This document shows, in pieces, positions 54,843-64,000 of a DNA stretch of 64,000 nucleotides. The translations under genes and the position numbers were made by a program. Position 1 is the first letter of the stretch. Every line of letters begins with the position of its first letter. Under the pieces are notes generated by a model. That model was not told the DNA's origin. It saw only the letters and a program-made list of their open reading frames with translations, and searched no databases. The DNA comes from Steromphala cineraria (taxonomy: Eukaryota > Mollusca > Gastropoda > Trochida > Trochidae): the NCBI GenBank assembly GCA_916613615.1, contig OU744726.1, positions 69,336,764-69,400,763 on the forward strand, read 5' to 3'.

Positions 54843-57818
54843 CGCTTGCCGCTTCTTTATTTTTGTGCGTGCATAGACATATGATACATGGAAAAAAAGA
54901 CAATTCTTTTATCTACAAGTTGATATAAAAATTATAAAAATATCTCTAATGGTTCGTGAGATATGAGTGCCGCAAGATGCGCGAGTTAAATACAAGTTCA
55001 ATTAGCGAACGCCGGAGCGCAAGTAGCGCGTGTGAACGATCACTTATCTTTCGCTTGCCGCTTCTTTATTTGTGTGCGCGCATAGACATATGATACATGG
55101 AAAAAAAGACAATTCTTTTCTCTACAAGTTGATATAAAAATTATAAAAATATCTCTAATGGTTCGTGAGATATGAGTGCCGCAAGGTGCGGGAGTTAAAT
55201 ACAAGTTCAATTAGCGAACGCCGGAGCGCAAGTAGCGCGTGTGAACGATCACTTATCTTTCGCTTGCCGCTTCTTTATTTTTGTGCGCGCATAGACATAT
55301 GATACATGGAAAAAAAGACAATTCTTTTCTCTACAAGTTGATATAAAAATTATAAAAATATCTCTAATGGTTCGTGAGATATGAGTGCCGCAAGGTGCGG
55401 GAGTTAAATACAAGTTCAATTAGCGAACGCCGGAGCGCAAGTAGAGCGCGCACCGCTTCTTCATTGCGCGCATAGACATATGATACATGGAAAAAAAGAC
55501 AATTCTTTTCTCTACAAGTTGATATAAAAATTATAAAAATATCTCTAATGGTTCGTGAGATATGAGTGCCGCAAGGTGCGCGAGTTAACACAAGTTCAAT
55601 TAGCGAACGCCGGAGCGCAAGTAGCGCGTGTGAACGATCACTTATCTTTCGCTTGCCGCTTCTTTATTTGTGTGCGCGCATAGACATATGATACATGGAA
55701 AAAAAGACAATTCTTTTCTCTACAAGTTGATATAAAAATTATAAAAATATCTCTAATGGTTCGTGAGATATGAGTGCCGCAAGGTGCGGGAGTTAAATAC
55801 AAGTTCAATTAGCGAACGCCGGAGCGCAAGTAGCGCGTGTGAACGATCACTTATCTTTCGCTTGCCGCTTCTTTATTTTTGTGCGCGCATAGACATATGA
55901 TACATGGAAAAAAAGACAATTCTTTTCTCTACAAGTTGATATAAAAATAATAAAAATATCTCTAATGGTTCGTGAGATATGAGTGCCGCAAGGTGCGGGA
56001 GTTAAATACAAGTTCAATTAGCGAACGCCGGAGCGCAAGTAGAGCGCGCACCGCTTCTTCATTGCGCGCATAGACATATGATACATGGAAAAAAAGACAA
56101 TTCTTTTCTCTACAAGTTGATATAGAAATTATAAAAATATCTCTAATGGTTCGTGAGATATGAGTGCCGCAAGGTGCGGGAGTTAAATACAAGTTCAATT
56201 AGCGAACGCCGGAGCGCAAGTAGCGCGTGTGAACGATCACTTATCTTTCGCTTGCCGCTTCTTTATTTTTGTGCGCGCATAGACATATGATACATGGAAA
56301 AAAAGACAATTCTTTTCTCTACAAGTTGATATAAAAATTATAAAAATATCTCTAATGGTTCGTGAGATATGAGTGCCGCAAGGTGCGGGAGTTAAATACA
56401 AGTTCAATTAGCGAACGCCGGAGCGCAAGTAGAGCGCGCACCGCTTCTTCATTGCGCGCATAGACATATGATACATGGAAAAAAAGACAATTCTTTTCTC
56501 TACAAGTTGATATAAAAATTATAAAAATATCTCTAATGGTTCGTGAGATATGAGTGCCACAAGGTGCGGGAGTTAAATACAAGTTCAATTAGCGAACGCC
56601 GGAGCGCAAGTAGCGCGTGTGAACGATCACTTATCTTTCGCTTGCCGCTTCTTTATTTTTGTGCGCGCATAGACATATGATACATGGAAAAAAAGACAAT
56701 TCTTTTCTCTACAAGTTGATATAAAAATTATAAAAATATCTCTAATGGTTCGTGAGATATGAGTGCCGCAAGGTGCGCGAGTTAACACAAGTTCAATTAG
56801 CGAACGCCGGAGCGCAAGTAGCGCGTGTGAACGATCACTTATCTTTCGCTTGCCGCTTCTTTATTTGTGTGCGCGCATAGACATATGATACATGGAAAAA
56901 AAGACAATTCTTTTCTCTACAAGTTGATATAAAAATTATAAAAATATATCTAATGGTTCGTGAGATATGAGTGCCGCAAGGTGCGGGAGTTAAATACAAG
57001 TTCAATTAGCGAACGCCGGAGCGCAAGTAGCGCGTGTGAACGATCACTTATCTTTCGCTTGCCGCTTCTTTATTTTTGTGCGCGCATAGACATATGATAC
57101 ATGGAAAAAAAGACAATTCTTTTCTCTACAAGTTGATATAAAAATAATAAAAATATCTCTAATGGTTCGTGAGATATGAGTGCCGCAAGGTGCGGGAGTT
57201 AAATACAAGTTCAATTAGCGAACGCCGGAGCGCAAGTAGAGCGCGCACCGCTTCTTCATTGCGCGCATAGACATATGATACATGGAAAAAAAGACAATTC
57301 TTTTCTCTACAAGTTGATAAAGAAATTATAAAAATATCTCTAATGGTTCGTGAGATATGAGTGCCGCAAGGTGCGGGAGTTAAATACAAGTTCAATTAGC
57401 GAACGCCGGAGCGCAAGTAGCGCGTGTGAACGATCACTTATCTTTCGCTTGCCGCTTCTTTATTTTTGTGCGCGCATAGACATATGATACATGGAAAAAA
57501 AGACAATTCTTTTCTCTACAAGTTGATATAAAAATTATAAAAATATCTCTAATGGTTCGTGAGATATGAGTGCCGCAAGGTGCGGGAGTTAAATACAAGT
57601 TCAATTAGCGAACGCCGGAGCGCAAGTAGAGCGCGCACCGCTTCTTCATTGCGCGCATAGACATATGATACATGGAAATGAAGACAATTCTTTTCTCTAC
57701 AAGTTGATATAAAAATTATAAAAATATCTCTAATGGTTCGTGAGATATGAGTGCCACAAGGTGCGGGAGTTAAATACAAGTTCAATTAGCGAACGCCGGC
57801 GCGCAAGTAGCGCGGGTG
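54843..57818 (+). repeat. E3 left satellite array, 15 monomers
   Basis: TTCGTGAGAT near 54,953, 55,162, 55,371, 55,552, 55,760, 55,969, 56,150, 56,359, 56,540, 56,749, 56,957, 57,166, 57,347, 57,556 and 57,737. A six-monomer block of 1,197 bp is present twice: the AAAATAATAAAAAT variant at 55,945 returns at 57,142, and the AGAAATT variant at 56,124 returns at 57,321. Decayed monomers follow to 58,145. Confidence 0.95.
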
Positions 57819-58394
57819 GACGATGTCATTTATTCCGTGCATCGCTGCCGCTTCTTTATCATTGTGCGCGCATAGACAAATGATACATTGAAATGAAGAC
57901 AATTTACTCCTCTACAAAATGGAGAAAAAAATTTGAAATTATCTCAAACGTTCCGTGAGATATGAATGCCGCAAGGTGGGTAACCCCAATCATTTTTGAG
58001 AAAAGGTTTGATATTTCCGACAGATAGCTTGCAGTTTCTTTAGTTTTTCGTGCGCATTTACAAATGACACATTGGACTGAAGCTCGTTCTTCGCTCTTTA
58101 CAATCATGTAAATGATTTGATCCCCACCCCCTTCCAAAATTGTATATAGTGCCAAAGAAGGGGTGGGGGTTCATGATGCGGCTTCAGTTGAACTTCCACG
58201 GACAGCTCACATTGACTTTCTCTGTCTCTGTTACGAAATAAAAAAAGAAAAATTTATTTTTATAAATGCTTGTACAATATAATCAACAAATATATAAGTA
58301 TAACAATAATCACCTTCAAAGGTGCGAATAACAGCTTTATAGAACCTAACAAGGTCTAGAGTTCAGTCCACACTTCTACTTCTTTTTTCTTTCT

Positions 58395-60374
58395 TCAATT
58401 ATCTTCATCCCCATCTTCCTCTTCCCTCTCTATCATACTGATATAGGCTTTACAGAAATCTTGTGATGTGTGGTATAGGCGGAAACATGGTTCTACACAC
58501 AAAGCAACATTGCAGTCTAGACACTCGAAACAAGATTCTCTTCCTACTCTTTTCTTCTTTCTTGCTGGCTGGTTGGCAGCTGCCGCTCCACGCCGCAAGA
58601 GTTCACGTCTGGCTTTAGAACATACAACACAGGTGCGTGACAAATTCTTCTTTCTTCCTACAGGCTCGATCTTTGAAGGAAAGTGACGGCCATGCAGGCG
58701 TACAATACTGTCGTCGGTCGTACATCGCCGACCCCAGGGACGTCTGCCGAGAGATGCAACCTTATCTCTGTCGGCAAAGGTTATGATGTGTTGAACTATT
58801 TCTTTCCTAAATTCTCTGTTTGTCTTTAGTGTTTTATCTTTGGAGAGTTCTTTGTACAGAACGTAGGCATTCAAAAGAGCAACGTTGAGGATATGAAACC
58901 ACACACGCTTCCACCACTTTAGAGTTTTCATCTTGAACGGTGTGTACGACAACATCTGACCGGCCCGGTCGTCGCCACCCATGTACTTGTTGTATTCATG
59001 AACGATCCGAGGTTTTGTAATTGGTTCTCCAGTCACCCTGTTCTTCCTTCCCGACTCGACATCTTCCGTGTCCTCAACAGTGGACATAAGCAAGACTGAC
59101 TTTCTGTCCTCATACCTGACGATCAGAAGTTCTTTGTTGTGTTGCTGCAACATAGAACCTTTCACTGGTTTCTTCGTTTTTCTCTTCAGTTTGACTGGGA
59201 TTCCGCTCCTATTTCCTCGCAACGTCCCCGTCGCACCGAAACCACACTTCCACAGATTGATGTACAATGTCACAGATGAATAGAAATTGTCCATGTAAAC
59301 ATGATATCCCTTACGAGAGTAATCTTTGACCAAATCCATGACCAAATCATACGTTTTCCCTCCAATAGAAACTTCGTTGGTTCTTCCAGTGTAGAGTTTG
59401 AATTTACAGACGTATCCATTGTGCGAGTCACACAACATGTAAGCCTTGATGCCATACTTCTTAGGTTTGTCAGGGTTGTAAACCTTGAAGCTGAGGTTGC
59501 CTTTCCAAGGCACCAATCCCTCATCAACTGAGATATGTTGATGCGGTATATAAACTCTTGAGAACCGATGTATGATGCGGTTATACAATATTCCAAGTTT
59601 ATTGAGTGGGGAAAACTGTGGTGTGTTTCGTCCTGGCATTGTACTGTTATCAGATAAGTGAAGAAACGTGAGCAACAACCAAAACCTGTCTCTAGGCATA
59701 CACTTTGGGAAGAAAGGCGTCGAGGTAACATCACTAGTCGACCAATACTCTGAAAAGTTCCTCTGTACAACTAAGGACATGGCGATAGTCATCGCTACGA
59801 ATACTTTCATTTCCTCAGCATTCGTATCCTTCCACTGGCGCATTCTTGACTTGGGCGGGAGGACCTCGTCGTCGCATTCTTGGTGAAAGTATCTATTGGT
59901 TTCCGTTGCCATTAATCCGTAATCATCTTCTTGTAAGAACATTTCGAAATAGTCAATAGGTTTTGGTTGCTCAGGCAATTCTTTGAACTGTCCCAGCCCA
60001 GTCTGTCCCGTAAAAGGCAGATCAACACGTCCACGTGGCCTCGGCCCGTCCTTCCAGTTTGCCGCAAAATCCCCCTCCCCTGTATCAGAGGTGTCACTGT
60101 CTTGATCATCCAAGTCAACGAACTCGTCAGTGGAAGAACCAGCAGAAGCTGCGCTCGCCGTAGCAGCTAGTATACGTCTTGCAATGTTCCTTATGTCTGG
60201 ATCACTGTCCATGTCCGATACCAATCCATCACTATCACTATTCACATCACTATCATCAGTAGTTTCCATATCAGAAGTTTCATCAGCATGGACTTCGGAA
60301 GAGAACTCGTCGTCTGAAGCATACGGCCCCCCATAGTTCCAAGTCCTCGGTCTCCTTCCTCTAAATCTTGGCAT
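58395..60374 (-). CDS. piggyBac transposase, E3 copy (intact frame, four changes)
   Basis: 659 residues, no stop or shift. Compared with E2 it has R12W, E404V, V468D and R547W. V468D lies directly before the catalytic D469 (GGDDRAG instead of GGVDRAG), a position that is usually hydrophobic in this motif, so activity may be reduced. The other catalytic residues and the zinc cluster are unchanged. Confidence 0.96.
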   Translation of the reverse strand: MPRFRGRRPRTWNYGGPYASDDEFSSEVHADETSDMETTDDSDVNSDSDGLVSDMDSDPDIRNIARRILAATASAASAGSSTDEFVDLDDQDSDTSDTGEGDFAANWKDGPRPRGRVDLPFTGQTGLGQFKELPEQPKPIDYFEMFLQEDDYGLMATETNRYFHQECDDEVLPPKSRMRQWKDTNAEEMKVFVAMTIAMSLVVQRNFSEYWSTSDVTSTPFFPKCMPRDRFWLLLTFLHLSDNSTMPGRNTPQFSPLNKLGILYNRIIHRFSRVYIPHQHISVDEGLVPWKGNLSFKVYNPDKPKKYGIKAYMLCDSHNGYVCKFKLYTGRTNEVSIGGKTYDLVMDLVKDYSRKGYHVYMDNFYSSVTLYINLWKCGFGATGTLRGNRSGIPVKLKRKTKKPVKGSMLQQHNKELLIVRYEDRKSVLLMSTVEDTEDVESGRKNRVTGEPITKPRIVHEYNKYMGGDDRAGQMLSYTPFKMKTLKWWKRVWFHILNVALLNAYVLYKELSKDKTLKTNREFRKEIVQHIITFADRDKVASLGRRPWGRRCTTDDSIVRLHGRHFPSKIEPVGRKKNLSRTCVVCSKARRELLRRGAAAANQPARKKKRVGRESCFECLDCNVALCVEPCFRLYHTSQDFCKAYISMIEREEEDGDEDN

Positions 60375-60822
60375 CTTCTATATCATCTGTAATAGATTGA
60401 AACAGATTTAGACATGTGCAAGTAAGAACAACTCAGGAGCATTTTACAGAGAAAATCAGTGTGAGCCTCATGGACATTCATTTGCCGTCATTCCAAAGTA
60501 TTTGAAACAATCACACCATCGGCGCCGACGGCACCAAAGGCAATGGTAAAATTCACATATTTGGACGTTTCATGACTGTCCCGGCTAACCCCGGTTCTTT
60601 TATTCATACGACTCCCCAAAAGTCGAAAACCTGGGCTTTCTTCTGACTTCCTAGGCGACGAGTTGGCGAGTCGCGAACGAAACAACCATCTACGTCAGGG
60701 AAGCTCTGATTGTCAGTTGTGGATTACAAAAGTTTTGCAACTTTTGATAGGTTCCACGGACCTAACCGCCGCAGCGTCGCGGCGAAACCCGAACAAAATT
60801 GCCGATGTCAAAAAAAGGACAT

Positions 60823-62403
60823 CAACACATTTTGCGGGGCTTCTTGCATCTTTATTTCTCTTTGCGCATATACATATGATATACCAAAATGATGGCACTT
60901 TTATTCTCTTTCCAACGATATATCGTGTGTTAGAGCGCGCCGCTTGGTTAGTGAAATATCAAGCGCGAAAGTACATACTTTTGCGGCCTTTATAGTATAA
61001 TTATTTGCATGGGCGGACATACAAATGATATGCCAAAATGAAGGCAATTTCATCCTCTTTCCAACGATATCTCATGTGTTAGAGCGCGCCGCTTGGTTAG
61101 TGAAATATCAAGCGCGAAAGCAATCTCTCGGACTTTGTGTTCTGAAATCCGAGGCACTGGGCAACGTTGCCCATGAAATTGGTTGTTCTCGAATGGAAGG
61201 ACCTCGCCCGACATATAAGGAAAATGTTTCAGACCTCGGAATAACACCGAAAATAGTTTTTGAATTTCACTAAACATGATATTGATTTTGAAAGTTTGGG
61301 TGCTAAGGGTCAATTTTTCCCATGGTTTGCGGCGAGGCCCGCACTAGAAATAGTGAAAATTCTCGAATGAATGTTCCGAGCACCCTCGATTTTTCATGGG
61401 AAAAATTCCCACAAACGTTCTGTCCCTCTCGGGAGAAAATTCTCGGTCTCCGAAAAAGTTGAATAAGTCAAAAACCGATTGCTTCGCGTCAACAACATTT
61501 ATACCGCAGATAGAGCCCCGACTTTTCCACCTCTCCAATAAGTCACTTTTCACAAATAAATTTTTTTTATTTTGTTATTGACGAAAACGGTTTTATGTAA
61601 ATATTTCAATAATTAGTAACTTCTCCTTTCTTCCAGGGACGTGAAAGGGTAGACATTGACACTCAAAGTTTGGACATGTGCAGTTTCAGCAAATGGCATC
61701 ACAAACAAAAATGTTCACGCAGTTCTAAAAAACCCGAGTGCAGCCGAAATTTAGTGGGAAATTTTTCTCACAAAAACGACTATAGTCGGAAAAAGCGTCT
61801 CGATCATGACAATATTTCTGTTTCCGAGTTATAACTTTTTAGGCAGAACTGGAAGCAAACTTTCGCTTCGACAGTTTTTAGCTTGGGGGGCTAAGGGTAA
61901 ATTTGTACCATGTCTCGTGGCGAGGCCCGCACTAAAAATATTGAAAATCCTCGAAAGAAAACTCCGAGTACGCTCGATTTTTCATGGGAAAAAAGTCCAT
62001 ACCTCACGGCGAAGCTCGGAAGTGGTCAAAATCTCCGGCCTTCGTCATAACCCGAGAGTGAAAGTGGCCCAAAAAAAGCCCATACCGCCGGGTGGTCTCG
62101 GAAAAGTAGAACAAAAGCACGATCGTGATCAAAACCCGATAGTGTGAATGTGGTCATGGGACAACTTTCCCATTACATCATGGCGAGACCCGGGACAAAA
62201 TTTCCGATGGCCGGAAGTGGTCAGAACACTCGGACGTCCCTTTCGTCATGGGAAAACGTTCCCATTACCTCATGCCGAGACCCGGAAAAAAATTTCGATG
62301 CCCGGAAGTGGTTTGGAACCTCTGACGTCATCGCAACCCGATCATGTAAGTTTGGTAATGGGACAAGTTTCCCATTACGTCATGACTAAAAACCGGAAAA
62401 AAT
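60823..62403 (+). repeat. E3 inner right-type monomers and palindrome block
   Basis: Two right-type monomers (60,823-61,128), then the palindrome block (61,283-62,403). Private changes include GTTCTGTCC for GTTCCGTCC and CGTGATCAA for CGTGCTCAA. Confidence 0.85.
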
Positions 62404-62421
62404 GTTTTATGTCAAAAAGAC

Positions 62422-63374
62422 CTACACACATTTTGCGGGGCTTCTTGCATCTTTATTTCTCTTTGCGCATATACATATCATATACCAAAATGATGGCACT
62501 TTTATTCTCTTTCCATCGATATATCTTGCTTTATAGCGCGCCACTTGGTTAGTAAAATATCAAGCGCAAAAGCTTTTTTTTTGCGGCCTTCATAGTACAA
62601 TTATTTGCAACTGCGCATATACAAATTATACACCAAATTGAAGACAATTTTATTCTCTTTCCATCGATATATCATGTTTTATAGCGCGCCAATTTGTTAT
62701 TGAAATATCATGCACGAAAGTCGAAAACTTTTAAATATTTTTAGTACAATTATTTGCAACTGCGCATATACAAATTATACACCAAATTGAAGACAATTTT
62801 ATTCTCTTTCCATCGATATATCATGTGGTAGAGCGCGCCACTTGGTTAGTGAAATATCAAGCGCGAAAGAACACATTTTGGCTGTTTTGGCGGCCTTTTA
62901 CGGCCTTTATAGTACAATTATTTGCAACTGCGCATATACAAATTATACACCAAATTGAAGACAATTTTATTCTCTTTCCATCGATATATCATGTGGTAGA
63001 GCGCGCCACTTGGTTAGTGAAATATCATGCACGAAAGTCGAAAACTTTTAAATATTTTTTAGTACAATTATTTGAAAACTGCGTATATACAAATTATACA
63101 CCAAATTGAAGACAATTTTATTCTCTTTCCATCGATATATCATGTGTTAGAGCGCGCCACTTGGTTAGTGAAATATCAAGCGCGAAAGAACACATTTTGT
63201 CTGCTTTTGCGGCCTTTTACGGCCTTTATAGTACAATTATTTGCAACTGCGCATATACAAATTATACACCAAATTGAAGACAATTTTATTCTCTTTCCAT
63301 CGATATATCATGTGTTAGAGCGCGCCACTTGGTTAGTGAAATATCAAGCGCAAAAGAACACATTTTGTCTGCTT
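62422..63374 (+). repeat. E3 right satellite array, six monomers
   Basis: Starts like E2, including the diverged second monomer, then goes straight to the GCTGTTTTGGCGG unit. It looks like an E2-type array that lost about four units. Confidence 0.9.
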
Positions 63375-63637
63375 TTTGTCAACAATTCAACAGAGAAAAT
63401 ACATGTTTTCACGGGGCTCGCTGTCTGCGCCAGTTAAACCAATTTTCATAAAACAACGGCGTTTAGCGAGGCGCGGAAAATAATTACGAGCAATCCGGGA
63501 GCCGCCAAAACTGCTTGCAGTAAATTTTTGCCTTCTCGTGAAAGTTAGAGTCCGGACTCCGGATTTCGCCTAGAGGGCTTGCGCGCCAGTTTATATTTGG
63601 CACGGAAATATACCGCTCCCCGCATCGTAAGGGTTAA

Positions 63638-63969
63638 AGAGGATTGAATTCAAACGTTTAAAGAAGAGTTTAGGTGGGTTGGGAAGCGCCATGAAAAGGT
63701 GGGTAAAAAGAGGGATAATCTGAGACTTGATAATCATAATTCTTCCTCTAAGAGTTAAGGATCTATTTGACCATGAAAAAATTACTTTTCTGATTTTTGA
63801 AAGTTGTTGTTCGAAGTGTAGTGAAATCATTTCATTTAAATTAGTAGAGAAAGTTATTCCAAGAATTTTGAATGGTTTTTTGACCAGCGAAGTGGTATGT
63901 GTGGACAAAGTTGTTCATTAGAGTTTCGCCGTGAGCCAAACCAAATCGCTATGGTTTTATCTGTATTAA
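63638..63969 (-). pseudogene. LINE reverse-transcriptase fragment between E3 and a fourth terminus
   Basis: Minus-strand frames with KTIAIWFGS, then (after a shift in an A-run) FKILGITFS, LSKIRKVIFSW, LTLRGRIMIIKS and ALPNPP, the C-terminal part of a non-LTR reverse transcriptase. The frame ends ...LNSIL at the TTAA of E3. Continuing at 54,513 gives KFVWGG, the expected next motif. The open frame drawn through to 63,591 picks up its last residues from E3's terminus. Confidence 0.8.
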
Positions 63970-64000
63970 CCCTTACGATGCGGCTATATATTTTTGCTCT
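63970..64000 (+). mobile_element. terminus of a fourth piggyBac-family element, cut by the window end
   Basis: TTAA at 63,966-63,969, then CCCTTACGATGCGGCTATAT. The next bases, TTTTTGCTCT, match the short MITE (GCTCTACAAG on its reverse strand) rather than E1-E3 (GCTCAACTAG), so this may be a MITE of that type in the opposite orientation. Confidence 0.8.

Larger units (their letters stand above)
54514..63633 (-). mobile_element. piggyBac element E3, 9,120 bp, complete
   Basis: TTAA at 54,510-54,513 and 63,634-63,637, same termini. It has the longest left array, 15 regular monomers, and a short right array of six. It sits inside the LINE: the LINE frame ends at its right TTAA and resumes at its left TTAA on the minus strand. 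It has more private base changes than E1 or E2. Confidence 0.95.

Noticed and set aside
34363..57785. Repeated minus-strand frames of 75-83 codons with near-identical products
   Set aside because: They coincide with the satellite monomers, and their number follows the number of monomers. They are not genes.
41571..63437. Plus-strand frames of 94-174 codons with internally repeated protein
   Set aside because: They are translations of the right-end monomers. Frames break wherever the monomer length changes.
33718..63637. CRISPR-like array (regular repeats with spacers)
   Set aside because: The arrays are plain tandem satellites without unique spacers, in eukaryotic DNA with spliced genes.
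63591..63908. 105-codon frame as a gene
   Set aside because: It is the LINE reverse-transcriptase fragment fused by chance to residues read from the E3 terminus.

Overview
The window looks like nuclear DNA of a marine invertebrate, most likely a bivalve or other lophotrochozoan. It is AT-rich, gene-poor and has spliced genes. It carries one RING/B-box TRIM-type ubiquitin ligase of the kind that is expanded in bivalves, plus tRNA-derived repeats, foldback elements, MITEs, a pearl-like tandem-core element and piggyBac and LINE elements. The species call is inference; no species-specific gene is present.

Layout. From 1 to 19.2 kb the DNA is non-coding and dense in repeats: tRNA-like units (2.9-4.7 kb), foldbacks, a MITE family with a GGGGCAGTAGCACG terminus, three related 'promoter-like' blocks (7.2-8.0, 12.3-13.4 and 14.7-15.8 kb) and long C/A-rich, G-poor tracts (8.8-10.0, 17.5-18.4 and 18.6-19.2 kb). 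A two-coding-exon TRIM gene lies at 19,228-21,511 on the plus strand. From 21.7 to 33.7 kb there are more repeats and one tentative minus-strand split gene (32.6-33.4 kb) with a promoter-like upstream region.

The last 30 kb (33,718-64,000) is a transposon complex. Three complete piggyBac elements (E1 33,722-42,619; E2 45,072-52,649; E3 54,514-63,633) start and end with CCCTTACGATGCGG and are flanked by TTAA. Each carries an intact intronless 659-residue transposase on the minus strand. They are three to four times longer than a usual piggyBac (about 2.5 kb) because each holds a satellite-like array at both ends and a third palindrome-rich repeat block inside. Copy number in the arrays differs between the elements.

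The 1,864-bp spacer between E1 and E2 recurs with exactly the same length between E2 and E3, once a 584-bp non-autonomous relative (MITE 44,437-45,020) and one TTAA are removed. So the window holds a filled and an empty site for the same insertion. The spacer contains the 3' part of a decayed LINE; the LINE resumes on the far side of E3 and is cut again by a fourth terminus at 63,970. The arrangement fits an unequal exchange between two piggyBac copies that had inserted on either side of the spacer, followed by insertion (or excision) of the MITE.

The main candidate for something not yet well described is the satellite-bearing piggyBac family itself. Its left and right arrays descend from one ancestral monomer, its arrays expand and contract by multi-monomer blocks, and its short derivatives carry the same monomers.
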